Part shown: piece by piece, positions 33,350-45,400 of the stretch
How the letters are laid out: each line of letters opens with the position of its first letter
Numbering within the stretch: position 1 is the stretch's first letter
Assembly (NCBI RefSeq): GCF_001680005.1
Contig: NC_033563.1
Location: 1,364,001 to 1,428,000, forward strand
DNA from: Plasmodium coatneyi
Taxonomy: Eukaryota; Apicomplexa; Aconoidasida; Haemosporida; Plasmodiidae
Length of the DNA: 64,000 nt
Reading direction: 5' to 3'
Translations under genes and position numbers: made by a program
Notes under the pieces: generated by a model
What the model saw: the letters and a program-made list of their open reading frames with translations, nothing else
Databases searched by the model: none
What the model was told of the DNA's origin: nothing

Positions 33350-36300
33350 ATGGAAGATAAACCTTACGTGACGTTTCACAAGAGAAAAAAAACAAGAGCA
33401 AATGCAAAAGTAAGCAGAGAAAAAATTAAGAAGAACTTTTTGAGGAATGAAAAATTCATTCGAGTTTCAACGAGAAGCAAAAGTTCGACGAAGAAAACGT
33501 TTTTACATACTTTGTTCAAAAGTTTTATCAAGCCGTACAATGAGAAGAACACCGCATTTTACTCCATTCTGTGTATAATTAATAATATCTACAAATGCCA
33601 CTACTTTTCGAAGCATCGCTGCTTGATTTGCAAGCCACTGCACGAAAGGAGTGCGTCCTTATTACAGGGGGGTGGTGCCTACTATGATGACTGCGATGGG
33701 GAGGACAGCGCGTCTGCCTGCGCCAGCATGTCCTCCATCTCTTCCACCACCGCATCTACCACTGCAACGGTTACCTTTCCCTATGATATATACTACAACT
33801 TGCGCAAAATCAACTTGATTGAGTCTGGAAAATTGAAGAGCACCTCCTGTGGTGACAAATCGGAAGGGAGCCACCAAGCGTGTGATGCAGAACCGAACAG
33901 AGGAGTGTTACTGTTGGACCCAGAGAAAAGGAAAATAGCGGAGGATGGAAATGAGAGCGAAAGTGGGGCCACACACAGAGTGACCACGGGGGTGGTGAAT
34001 GCCCCTGTTGGGGAAAAAAAATCAAGCGAGTGCCTCCACCAGGATAAGAATGCTAATCAGCAAGTGGATGCAGCAAAACCGAATGTTATAAATAACAGGC
34101 CAAAATCAAGCGCAACAGCGATGAGGAAAAACGTTTCCGTTAGTAATAAGGAAGTGTCCCCAATCAATGGACCGATCAAAAATTTTATAAGTGCAAAGTT
34201 AAACCTTACCAATGTGCAGCACTACTACTTCCTCTCACACGGCAAAGAACCATTTGAAGATCCATACCATTTCGATGTGTTCGAAAAGATAAATATATTC
34301 GACAAAATATTACTGGATTTAAACCAAAGTGAAATACACCCCAATGTGTTAAGGACGGGAATTTTTTTTAACAAATATTTGAACACAACCCACAATGACC
34401 GGAATGTGGATTTGCTGACAGCCCTCAAGTGTTTTATTAAGGACTACTCCCTCCCTCCGTATGAACCCATTAACAGACACATGAAAGTTGTTATAGACAA
34501 AGAAATAAATTACATAATAATGTGCAAAAAGCATAGCATCAGTATGGGGGAAGTGATCAGATGGTTTAAAAATATGATTACGGAACATATAGGAAAAAAT
34601 GTGCTAGAGCAGACGAAGGTAATAATTACGAACAACATTAATAATTATATAAGAACAAAAATTGTCATGCCTTCAATACACATTTCTAATTATGTAGCGG
34701 AGCACGTCATTACCCACAATGATATTTTGCTAATTTACACCTTCGATTATGACATATATTTGTCCATCGTTAAGGCAAAGAGAAGTGGCAAGAATTTTCA
34801 AATTATTTTGGTTGACTCGGAACCTTATAAAAATTCATATGATATTAAATTGTATACGAAACTTGGGATCCCAGTTACGTACACATTAATTGGCGCCTTA
34901 TTTTACAATATAAAAAATTGCACCAAAGTTTTGCTAGGAATTGATGCCATTATACATAATAGTGTTTATGCCTATGTGGGGACAAGCATTATATGCATGA
35001 TGGCTCACCTTAGCAATGTGCACGTCTACATCGCTTGCGAAACGTACAAAATCAGTAACAAAATTATTATAGACAGTTTTAGTATAAATAATATTAACAA
35101 TAATTTGGACATTTATAATTATATATACATGCACCATCATCCACATCATAGACATCACAGTCACTACGATCATTACCGACATCAGAAGCAACATGCGGCT
35201 TCACAGAAAAGTACCCCCCAAATGAATAAATGTGTAGACCACGGGGTCATGTTTAACCGGAAATTAAACACATTCATAAATTCCTACGCTGATATAAGCT
35301 CCAGTGCCGTCCTTTTTAATAACAGCGAAATTGGCTCAGGAGGGAATGCTCCTTGCAAGCCCCTTATCAAGTATTTCTCTGTAGAAGCAGGGAAAAAAGG
35401 GCCAGGTGCTTCTTCCCCCCCTAGTGGGAGATCAAACCATGCACAGGAAAAGGTCTACCGATTAGAAGTAGCGCCACCCCCCTCCATTCGTGGTAATCCA
35501 AGCGAGATACTTCTAAAAGGAGATCATAAAATAAATTGTCAATCAAGTGAATCGAACGATCACCCAAGGAGCAGCAACCCAGGAGTCTTAAAAACCAATA
35601 ATGATCCCTCCCCGGGTAGCTGCAATACCTTCCTAAAAGATGCAGACACTACGTGCAGCGGAAGGGAGGCCTCCACATTATTCTCCAAGAAAGAATATTC
35701 CAACCAGGAGGAACAGGCAAGTGCCAACAGGAATAGCGAGCTTGGCATAAGGGGTTCGGGGAAGGAAGTAAAAATAGTTACCACTGCAAGTGTGCTTACA
35801 ACCAGAAGCACCAGCAAATTAGGATCAACCAGGGGGATACTGAAACAACCCGGAAGAACATCCAACCAAAATATAACTGAAAAAAATAAATCCCCTTTAA
35901 ATTGTAAACAGAATTGTGGAAACGTTCCCAATCACAGTAAGAATGTTGTTAAAAGGAATAGAGTACTTTTTAACCTTAAAAGTGGCAAAGGGAGCTCTCC
36001 CCCCCGTTTTAACAGCTACGTTGGTGCCCCTTCGAATAACTTAAGCACGCACATTGAAGGCTGCGAAAGTGATGAAGAAAAATTTTGCTGCAATAGCATT
36101 TGTGATTCTATTTGCACCTCCATTGGAAATATGAACATAAAAAATGTATGCACAGACACACATAACGAGACGAACCTGTTCAGTTCCGTCCAATCGCACA
36201 TAAGCAAAATTAATTCCACCACGGACAAGTCTTTTTACGTTGCCAATATATGTAATGATGTCACGCCGCTCAAGCACATCACCTATATCGTCACGGAGAT

Positions 36301-36361
36301 GGGCTTATACACCAGCGCAAACAGGAACGCATTAAAGGTGTTCGTTCAGAATAACTTCTAG
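33350..36361 (+). CDS. Translation initiation factor eIF2B subunit delta
   Basis: A regulatory-core subunit of the eIF2B guanine nucleotide exchange factor that reloads eIF2 with GTP in the cytosol. Single exon; the ATG at 33350 (MEDKPYVTFHKRKK, context CAAAATGG) gives 1003 residues and is preferred because the frame upstream has only a GTG. The conserved C-terminal half carries the family signatures: ILVDSEPYKNSYDIKLYTKL, IPVTYTLIGALFYNIKNCTK, VLLGIDAIIHNSVYAYVGTS, VHVYIACETYKIS, and the terminal TYIVTEMGLYTSANRNALK. It is longer than most eIF2B delta subunits because of a basic N-terminal extension and a low-complexity insertion of roughly 300 residues (His-rich, then Ser/Asn-rich) between CETYKIS and the C-terminal motif. 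Such insertions are normal for Plasmodium. Clear family call. Confidence 0.93.
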   Translation: MEDKPYVTFHKRKKTRANAKVSREKIKKNFLRNEKFIRVSTRSKSSTKKTFLHTLFKSFIKPYNEKNTAFYSILCIINNIYKCHYFSKHRCLICKPLHERSASLLQGGGAYYDDCDGEDSASACASMSSISSTTASTTATVTFPYDIYYNLRKINLIESGKLKSTSCGDKSEGSHQACDAEPNRGVLLLDPEKRKIAEDGNESESGATHRVTTGVVNAPVGEKKSSECLHQDKNANQQVDAAKPNVINNRPKSSATAMRKNVSVSNKEVSPINGPIKNFISAKLNLTNVQHYYFLSHGKEPFEDPYHFDVFEKINIFDKILLDLNQSEIHPNVLRTGIFFNKYLNTTHNDRNVDLLTALKCFIKDYSLPPYEPINRHMKVVIDKEINYIIMCKKHSISMGEVIRWFKNMITEHIGKNVLEQTKVIITNNINNYIRTKIVMPSIHISNYVAEHVITHNDILLIYTFDYDIYLSIVKAKRSGKNFQIILVDSEPYKNSYDIKLYTKLGIPVTYTLIGALFYNIKNCTKVLLGIDAIIHNSVYAYVGTSIICMMAHLSNVHVYIACETYKISNKIIIDSFSINNINNNLDIYNYIYMHHHPHHRHHSHYDHYRHQKQHAASQKSTPQMNKCVDHGVMFNRKLNTFINSYADISSSAVLFNNSEIGSGGNAPCKPLIKYFSVEAGKKGPGASSPPSGRSNHAQEKVYRLEVAPPPSIRGNPSEILLKGDHKINCQSSESNDHPRSSNPGVLKTNNDPSPGSCNTFLKDADTTCSGREASTLFSKKEYSNQEEQASANRNSELGIRGSGKEVKIVTTASVLTTRSTSKLGSTRGILKQPGRTSNQNITEKNKSPLNCKQNCGNVPNHSKNVVKRNRVLFNLKSGKGSSPPRFNSYVGAPSNNLSTHIEGCESDEEKFCCNSICDSICTSIGNMNIKNVCTDTHNETNLFSSVQSHISKINSTTDKSFYVANICNDVTPLKHITYIVTEMGLYTSANRNALKVFVQNNF

Positions 36362-37466
36362 CCCCTTTGCGCGCGAATGGGTGTGGAAGTGTGTACGTCT
36401 GCACATTTCTACGCATGAATGTGCGTGTGTCCTTCCGCTGTGTTTTTTACTTTTTTTTAGTGACCCCCATCCCTTGTGTCAACCTTTTTTGTTTCTTACC
36501 CATTGCGAAAAAGGAGTCCACAAAAATGTTCATTTTGTAACTAGCCCTTTTCTCGCAAAAGCGCAAACTGATATTCTCCGGACACGCTATTTCATTTTGA
36601 ATGATTCTTCCGCCCCGTTGTTGAAAAGAAGCGCAATGACAATCGGAAGCGTAAGCATACGCATAAGCATAAGGACATGTCTGCCTTGTGTGTGAGCCCG
36701 CAACTACACCTATGCCAGTGTTAGGGCCGTCACGAGAAAAAGGAAAAATCTTAGCCACATAAATTCGTCCCGTTCTGCGGCCGTATTACAGTCCTTTGGG
36801 GGGTATAATTCCTGCCCCTAGCGCAGGTTGCACATTAGGTGTTGGCTAACAGGACGAGGCGGCAAAAGTGCTGAAGCATTATGTACATACGACCTATGTG
36901 CATGCGTTGGATATCTCCTTTGGGCGTCCGTCCAGCCGTAGAAGCGCAGCGCGCACTGATCACAACATGGCAGCGCATTTAAAAATTTTTTTTGTACCCC
37001 TCGTAACCTCCGCGTAATAGGCTGAACCAAAAATAAGGAAGAGCCAAAAATCCTTTCCTTTGGCGTGAAATTTTTTTCCGCACCGGCAGAACATTACACA
37101 CAGTTGTTTGACGAAATGTTTTTAAAACTTCCAAGGAAATAAAATTAAAAAAAAGCAGCATGTGCACGCACATGCATGACGCGGAGTTGCTAAAAACAAC
37201 GGAAAGGGGGCTTAAATTGGGAACAAAAAATGTTTCTTAATTATGTGTCTACGTGAAAAACGAACAAGGAGATATGCACGCGAAAACAAAAAAATAACAA
37301 AAAAAAAAAAAGACTAACAATTTAAAAACCCGAGGGGGTAACTTCTCTACATTTTTCTGCTACGATTCATTCTACTGAAAATGAAAAATAGGGACATGCA
37401 TACATATATGTGTGTGCGCTCACACGCACATGAACCGGTGCACGCGTTTAAACGTGCCTCCCCCCC
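36362..37466. other. Intergenic between convergent genes
   Basis: About 1.1 kb between the eIF2B delta stop and the stop of the minus-strand acidic protein. No supported gene; should hold both polyadenylation regions. Confidence 0.4.
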
Positions 37467-39659
37467 TCAGCTTTCGATGTCTCTTCTATAATTGGTAATT
37501 TTAGTTCTGTCCCTTTTGGCAGGGTTCTTTCTCTTTTTGTCGCTTACGTCTGAACACTGCATAGCCAATACAAATGCAGACAAAACCACAAGGCCTCCTA
37601 AGTAGTACATCATATATTTTTTAAAATGGTCTGTCAGTTTGTTTAAAAAGGATGTGTTCTTTGTTCCATTCCCATGGGGAGCATTCATATACGTTGGTGG
37701 CATGCCTGAGGAGTTTTTCTGCTGATCTCCATGTGGGTGATGATTGTTCCCCTGGTGGAGGGCTTCCTTAATGTTAAGTTGAACGACGCTTCTTAGCAGT
37801 TTCATAAAATCTTTTTTAATGTCATCAGGGATGTGTATATCTTCGTTTATTTTGCTGCAAAATGGTGGCGAAAGGATCAACGTAAAAAATGAGCATAAAG
37901 AATAAGCATAAAAAATGATCATGCTAGAGGGGGAAAAATCAGACAGTTGGGGGGATAAACTGCGCCTATGTGCAATAGCTACACATAAGCTCATGCACAC
38001 AACTTAGAATGTAGTGAAAAGGAAACCTACACGTTATTGTTATAGGGGGAAATTGGATCCTGTTTCTTCGGTACGAACGCGTTTACAGTTGGAACTACCT
38101 TCTGCGCCACGTTGGACGGGGGCGGGCTTGTAGGTTGCTTCTGTTCAATGTTATTTAAATTTGGCGCGTTTGTTTTTACTTCTGGGTTATTATGACTAGC
38201 ATTGTTGTTATTAGCTTCTTTACCGCTCTGTTGTTTTTCATGTGTGGTGTTGTGCGTTTTTTGGCCGTGTTGTTTGTCGTTGTTGTCCCCCTGGTGCTTC
38301 CCCACAGTGGGCGCCCCGTGATGATCTTCATGCTTGTTCTCATGGCCTCCGTGGGCATTTATTTCTTTTTTACCTTTATCGCCATTTTTGTTGCTCTCCT
38401 TTTGTTGTTTCCCAATATTTTTTTTCTGTGATGGTTTCTTTCCTGTTTCTTCCTCCTCGTCGTCTTCGTCGTCATCATCACCCTCGTTTTCATCATCTGC
38501 TTCGTCTTCCTCAGAATTTTCGTCATCATCGAAATCTCCTTTTGTTTGTTTTTTCTTTTCTTTGTTATCCCCTCCCTTTTTGTCTTCCTTTAAAATTCCT
38601 TTTTCTTTTTTGGAATTTATTTTGGGTTCCCCGTCTTCTTCGTCGTCTTCGCCATCGCTGTCATCTTCTCCCTCCTCGTCCACATTATCGTCCTCCTCTG
38701 CGTCATCCTTGCTTTCCTTTTTACTCTTCTCCTCATTTGATGGTTTTTTCTCGCCATTTTTTTCCTGCACCGCTTGTTTTACCCCCCCCTCGGGCACTGC
38801 ATGTTCCTCCTGTTTCCCCTTCAAATCATCTTTTCCCGTGTCATTCTTTTTTTCCTTCTCCTCTTTTTTGCCGTCCTTCCCTGCATGCACTTCGCTATTA
38901 CTGGTTTCCGTTTTCGACGCGAAAGAGTAATCTAATAATATTGGGGGAAAAAAATTCATGAAGTGTGTATCACAGCCTTTTAATCAGTGATCTGCTTTGA
39001 CGCAGATATGAGTCGGCATTTTTTTTTTTTTTTCCAACATGTGCAAATGAATAACGTCTCATAATGAGCTTATTAGAAAAGCCTCTCCGTTGTAGCGTCA
39101 TAAAAATCGTCGCTAATTGTCTGCCCCCTTTTTGTTGTTACCTGTAAAATTACTTAAACCATGCTTATCATATTTTCGTGCCTTTTTCCTTGATATTTTG
39201 GATGACTCATGATTTTTTAAAAGATAATTCTGCTAAGAGAGGGGTGTTGTTTCAAGGGGGAAGTGAGTAGTTAAGTGTGAGTAGAGGTTTATGCATGTAC
39301 ACACGTGCACAATTTGAGGGACGTCACCCCCTCATGCATACATACACACACCGGTTCGTCTGTCTATAGTGACGCCGTGCATGTAGAATGTATGTTGCGA
39401 TGTGCAAGACTAAACGGTGATTCTTTAGCGTTTAAAACCGCATCGCAGGGTGTTTAATATAATGCTCGCAAGAGGGAAGTCACAGGGAAGTAATTACATA
39501 TGTATATATAAGCATGCATGTACAAATGAAGCAGAACAAGCGTCTCCGCAACGAGACAAATAATCACCTCTAATTTTTTCGTACGTTCGATTTCGTCTGA
39601 GAATCTGCATCGGTGTTAGCATAGTACAGAAGAGCCAAATAAAATATAATCATTCTCAT
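37467..39659 (-). CDS. Secreted acidic single-pass membrane protein, unknown function
   Basis: Four exons read from splice signals and phase: 39659-39585 (signal peptide MRMIIFYLALLYYANTDADS, donor GTACGA), 39232-39142 (basic QNYLLKNHESSKISRKKARK), 38931-38031 (Lys/Glu/Asp-rich) and 37854-37467. Together 484 residues. The third exon is almost all charged: EEDEADDENEGDDDDEDDEE is typical, followed by a His/Asn-rich stretch with HGGHENKHEDHHG. The fourth exon has a membrane segment (YMMYYLGGLVVLSAFVLAM) close to the C-terminus and a short basic tail. The layout is that of a type I membrane protein with an acidic lumenal or extracellular region. I do not recognise a family. The first exon is too short to be seen by length alone and rests on the signal peptide and the phase match. 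Confidence 0.75.
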
Positions 39660-40553
39660 TCTCAATTTTTCTTTTTTTTTTTTTTTTTTTCTTCTTTGGG
39701 CCGGTGTTTCTGTTTTCGGTCATTTATCAAAATGCTTTGTACATGGTCGCGTTATTCTGACAGGAATCATTGCATAGTTTAGCTAAGGATTGATCATTAA
39801 AACGGAAACGGCGAAAAACGGTTTCGTGGCGTGTAAACCTACATACATGTGCGCATAATGTACTTCAATACACCTACATATGTACGGCGCAAAAATGTGC
39901 CATTTGGCATTTGTGATTTGTTTTCCACATATTTCAGACTGAAAAAATTTTGGCGTATTTAACGCGAATGTTTAAATCGTTGTCGGCAACACTGCGCTTT
40001 GGGGGGGTATGCTCATGTGTACTTTATCCATGCACAAATCTGCATGAACGGATTTTAAAGGTAAAAAGTTTGGCGGTAGGACGCGGGAATTTCGTCACGC
40101 AAAAGGGGACGTTATACGCGTATTCGTACGAATTCGTATATTAAAATAGGCGTGTTCGTCTTGGTGCATGTATGTGTTCGCATATTATCACACAAACTTA
40201 TGTTTATATGTTTGCATGTTTACGTGTGCGCATATAGACATCCCCATCCAGATTGAGAAAAAAAAAAATAAAAAAAGGGGGGTTGCCCGCTGGCGACATT
40301 TACACGAATGTCTGTTTTTAAAAACTGTGAAAGTTGACCGAAATGAAAAAAAAAAGAATGGGAGGTTCCCTTTTTTTTGTTAACTTTGCAATACAAGGAG
40401 ATGTACAAATGGACACTCGGGGTACGCGGTAGCACAGTATGCAGTACGCGCAACCTTCAGAACACTAATGACAAACTAAATCACGCGTGTACGCAACAAA
40501 AAAAATAAAAATAAATAAAATAAAAAAGGGCTAACCAATAATCTGCGCCATGG
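39660..40553. other. Intergenic, upstream of the acidic protein gene
   Basis: About 0.9 kb of AT-rich DNA with a poly-T tract at 39672-39690. Only short frames of biased composition. No supported gene. Confidence 0.4.
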
Positions 40554-41649
40554 TTACTTCTTCCTCCATTGAAATAATTTTTTTGCCAACGTGACCGCTC
40601 GGGTAAAGTAGTGATGTGCCTCTATCCATTCCACGATGTATTCGTAGCAGTACATGTCTCCATTATACCTTCGAGGGGGGCAGAAAAGAGATGAAAAAAA
40701 GGTGGGAAATGACGTATATTCTATATGCATTGCGCAGAAATGGCCAATGACGGACTCCATCGAGCCAAACGAGATAGAATAATTCTATCCGGAAAATTGG
40801 ACAAATGTGCGATCAGGGAGTACATAACAAGGAACAATGAAATGGCAAATAATCTTTTCCAAACATGAACGCATGACAGTTATGCAGAAACGTTGGCAGA
40901 TAACTACACAATGAAGGTTATAATGACCATTCGGGAGTGACAGCGCTATTATGTTATTAATACGCACTGATATGTGCTCCCTTTTTTTTTTTTTTTTGGC
41001 CGCTTTACCTGAAGGCGTTGCTTATTCTCACATCCTTGCTCGAGCTCAAAACTTTGTAAAGGAGGGAGTTGTATTTCTTCTTATGCACAGACGAGACGTA
41101 TAGTATAACAGGCAAAGTTTTGATATTCATAAAATTGCACAACTCCTTGGCATTATCAATGTTGAAGGTGTAAAAATCGATTTTTATTTTATTTTCCGCT
41201 ATTATTCTTGCAACTTCGCGGAAAACGGTGATCAGATTGCTGCGCAAAGGGGGGAAAGAAGTGAAAGGATTATGGGGGGGAAGTAACCAGGGCTACAATG
41301 GTACACACACACACACGTGCATGTCAATGTGCCGATGTGCACTTGATTACTGGCGCGCTGGCCCGCGCGTGTGCTTCGCCCATGAGGCACATCACAAAGA
41401 GTACTTGGAGTCCGTGTCCCACTTGGCATAGACATATAGAACGAAGTCAACGTCGGTCTTCAAATGTAAGAAATCCTGAAAAGAATTTACGCTTTTAAAA
41501 TTTGGCTTACTATCAAGAGCATATATTTTTTTGGGATCCTTCTTTTCTGTGGTTAACATTCGGTGAAATTCATGATAACTTAATTCTTTGATTTCGCAAA
41601 GGGCGCTTTTTAAAAGGGCATACAACAGAAGGAGGAAAACAAATTTCAT
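40554..41649 (-). CDS. Secreted thioredoxin-fold-like protein lacking CxxC
   Basis: Three exons: 41649-41405, 41239-41009 and 40668-40554, joined in phase 2 both times, give 196 residues. The ATG at 41649 starts a signal peptide (MKFVFLLLLYALLKSALC). The pattern then follows a thioredoxin fold: VDFVLYVYAKWDTDSN at the strand-loop position where CxxC would be, IDFYTFNIDNAKELCNFMNI, and KTLPVILYVSS with a Pro at the cis-Pro position. The C-terminal exon reads YNGDMYCYEYIVEWIEAH. No CxxC is present, so redox activity of the usual kind is unlikely; a chaperone or binding role in the secretory pathway or vacuole is inference. A donor-like GTAACC overlaps the stop, so a further exon cannot be excluded. 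Confidence 0.65.
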
Positions 41650-42356
41650 TTTATAAAAAAGGGAAAACCAATAACACATACGCGGGCTTGCATAATTATT
41701 TGTACATGTTTATATACGTGTGGGAGGCTGTTAAGATCCTATTGCTTGAGTGTTATTGGTAAATTCTTTGCTTCATAGTACTTGGTTAAACCGTGGTGGT
41801 GAATAGCGTTACAGATAAGTTTGACAATGGGAAGAAAAGAAAAAAATATATATACCTGCGAATATGCATGTATGATCTATCCATGTGGCAGCATACATAA
41901 CTGAGTAGTGGAGAAAAATAAAACACAGCCCCCCTTTTGCATCTTCATACAAAATGGGATGCTACATATATGTGGGGGAAATATATAAAAAAATGTAAAA
42001 ATAAAAAAAAAGAAAACTGAGTTTTTATTCTGACTTTAGGAGTGAAGAGAAAATAATACAAGATCGTTTCACAATTGTTATTTTTAAATACACGCAGAAG
42101 TTGTGGGACGCAACATGGAGTGATTTGCATAGAGCCGAGGTGATCGAAAAAAAGGGAAATGCAGAACACCCCGCGTTGTAATGTGCAAGCGCGCAGGGGC
42201 GTTTTCCCGCTAAAAATGAAAAGTAAAAAATAAAAATTTTCATTTTCGCTGATTCGTTTGTCGGCGTATGCACATAATGGCACACATTCATGTGTTGAGA
42301 TGTACACATTTTACGTTACCCACGCTGGTTGCTAAATTTTGCAAAATCTAGCAGAA

Positions 42357-42390
<34 letters not shown>

Positions 42391-42438
42391 GCATATATCA
42401 ATATGAAAAGTGCCTCACTACACATTTTTGCCTCCCCC
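41650..42438. other. Intergenic
   Basis: About 0.8 kb between the thioredoxin-like gene start and the stop of the 1996-residue gene. Contains an A run of about 31 bases at 42359-42389. No supported gene. Confidence 0.4.
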
Positions 42439-45400
42439 TCAGACGAAATCTAACTCAATGTTAAACATGGGTTTGTTTTTAAAAATATTCAAGTTCAATT
42501 CACTCATTCGTGATATGAGCGATTTCCTCTTTTTTAAATTATCTTTTATAAAAGTGAGGAAGATAATTTTTGTTTGAATAATTTTCAGCAGTTGTAATTT
42601 CTTCTTATATTTTGTGGAACTTTTTTCCTCTTCACTGAACTGAAGAGTTAAAATATTTTTCAATTTTTCCTTGTCGTTTTCGTTTTCCTTTAAGCATGCT
42701 ATTACACCGTTGTATATTTTTATCTCCAAATCCTCATGGAAGCCTTTGCAGATAAATATGAAATGGTTTAAAATTTTTAAGGACAGCGATCCGTTGAATA
42801 GGAAGTTTTCCGTGGAGTCACTTTCATCACCCGTTGCAACACCGGTTGGTGAAGCCACTCCTGGACTTCCGCCTGTGTCTCCCTCACCCTGTCCTTCCAC
42901 CACGTTCAATGCACCTGTCTCGTCCATTATGTCCCCTTTAACCTCTTCCCGCTTGTTGAATGACTGTTTTTGCATTTTCTCCTGTGGGGAAGTTCCTTTC
43001 TGTGTCTTTTTCTTCTCCTCAGTTGTTGTATTTTCCGAGCTGTTGGAGGGCACTTTCCTTTTTTTCCCACTGGGAACACTATTATTCGTGTCCAAATTTT
43101 TTCGAGTGTTCTTCTTTTTTGTTCCTATTTTGAACGACACATCTGAGTCGGATGTTGAGTTGCTGCTCGAACTGTCTTCCATTTTGATGTACTTTTTATC
43201 CACATTCTTTGTTTTATCGTCCTGCTTATTATCCAACGTGGTCATTTTTCCATTACGGCTTCGCAAAATTGCCCGGTAATTTTTATTCATTTCTTCGGAA
43301 GCGGTGCTTCCCTCTTGTGGGTCTTCCACTGAATGATCATCCGAGCCTTCCTCCAAACGTTCATCCGAAAGTTCGTCCGAATTTTTCTCCTCCTTCAGGT
43401 GTTTTCTCTTCACCCCTGCAGTGCGTTTCGCTGGTTTTATCTTGCTGTCCCTATTTTTTTCGCCTCCCACGTGTTCTTTTCCCATCTTCTTGTCTTTTTT
43501 GTCGACTTGCTCATTTTCTTCGTTTGTCTGGCTGGACGATTGCCCCTTCGACTTTTCGCTTAGTTGAATGCTATTATCATCCAGCAGATGCGCTGATTTA
43601 TCTTCGCTTCCGTTGTGCACATTCTCCCCTTGTTTTGGCGCTCCACCCGTTGGACTACAAACTTCCGTGTCATCCTTCAGATTTAACATTCTCTCGAAAA
43701 AGTAAAAATTATTTTGGTTCAATTTTCTAAAGGATATAACGTATAATGTACTAAAAAATAATTTGAAGAAGTATGGCAATATTTTTTCACTGTAGAAAAT
43801 TCTAAAGAGTAGCAAGTTTAACTGTGTGTAGTAGTTTTTAATGTTTTTTTTTTTTATATAGTAACTTCGAAAGTTTGGGTAGGTAATATAATTTTCCTGA
43901 ACCAGTGCTGGTTTGTTAATACTGTTACTGTCCATTAGGAGCAGCAGAATAATGCTCGTTCGGACTGTATACAACAGGACAGAATGATTTGTTATATGAG
44001 CTGGTAGTCTTATTTTCCTTTTTTTATTTTCCTTATGCACACAATTGTACGTATCTGCCAGTTTGATGAATTTCTTCACAGAGGAGATTACTTTTTTTAA
44101 AATATAATTTTTGTTTTCACTTTTTTCTACTAAAATGATGTACACAATTTTGTAGAAAGTTGTCTTGTCGTACCTTAGGTTGAAGAGAAAAAGTAAGCAG
44201 CTGATCAGGAAGCAGACATTATCACTCTTCAATACATGATTGTTACAGGTTAGATTTTTTAAAAAGAAAAATTTGTACTCTTCTGAGGTTGTTTTATGTC
44301 CATTTTTTTTGTCAAAATAATTCTTAATTTCATAATTTGACAAAAACTTAAATAAACCAATTAACTCCTCCTTAAAGCGGTTAACATTTTTCAGTTTTTC
44401 ATCTTCAAAAATTATATCCTCTGTGCTGTTCCGCTTCAGGTGCGTTAGGTACATGTCTGCCTCTTTTATAGAAAAGAGACAATAAATTTTTTTTAAAATT
44501 TTCAAACACAGATATTTCAAATACCTCTCGTAGTACGCATTTTGCCTCTCCTTCGAGTACAAAAGGCACAGCATCTTGTTGGCAACGCTGTAGTAGTCGT
44601 CCACACTCATTTTTAGGCAGCTGTCGTATAGTTTGCTCTTTTCGTTGTTTTTGTTCTTCTGGGTAAAGATAAAATACAGTATTATCACATTGATGTAGAG
44701 GGAGGACACCTTTTTGCTGCTCGCATGGCTGGGTTCGAAGAAGTTCACTTTGAAGGAACTTCCCTTGGACAGGATGCGTGACAGGTGACTGCCGTTTGGG
44801 CAGGCTGCTGCGTTGTCATTAATGTTGTCAGTAACGTTGTCAGTGACGTTGCCCGTCGCGTTTTCTGCGTCCCCCAATTCAAGCTCCATCCCGCTGAGCA
44901 CCGCCAAGCTGTACGCGTAAACCTCCTCCACCTTGGCCCTGTCCAGAATGCACTTCATGCACGAGAAGATGATTCCCTTGTTGGAAAACTCGCAAAATAA
45001 AATATCATAAATGATGAATTTGAAATTGTAGTACAAGTTATTCTCCTTCAGAATATTTTGAAGCAATTTTAAAAAAATATAAAAAATGTTCTGATAGAAT
45101 TTTACCTTTTCTTCAATCTTGCCCAGGGTGGCAGTGGCTCTCTTATCAGGGGACATTTGCAAATCCTCTGCGCTCTCATTTTCTTCCTCCACCTCTGATT
45201 TGTTCGCCTTTACGACATCCTTATCCTTCCTAAGGTTATAATATTTTACATTATTTTCAAATTTCTTCGTATTTTTATTATATACTTCGTTGGCGTTATT
45301 TCCCTGGATTTTTTGTTGGTCTATTATTTTAATTTTCTTCATCTTATTTAGTGCCAATCTTAAAATGTAAAAAATGGACACGAGGTACTTCTCCACTTTC

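Noticed and set aside
38242..38961. 239-codon plus-strand frame opposite the acidic protein gene
   Set aside because: Ser/Pro/Phe-rich shadow of Glu/Asp/Lys codons on the coding strand.
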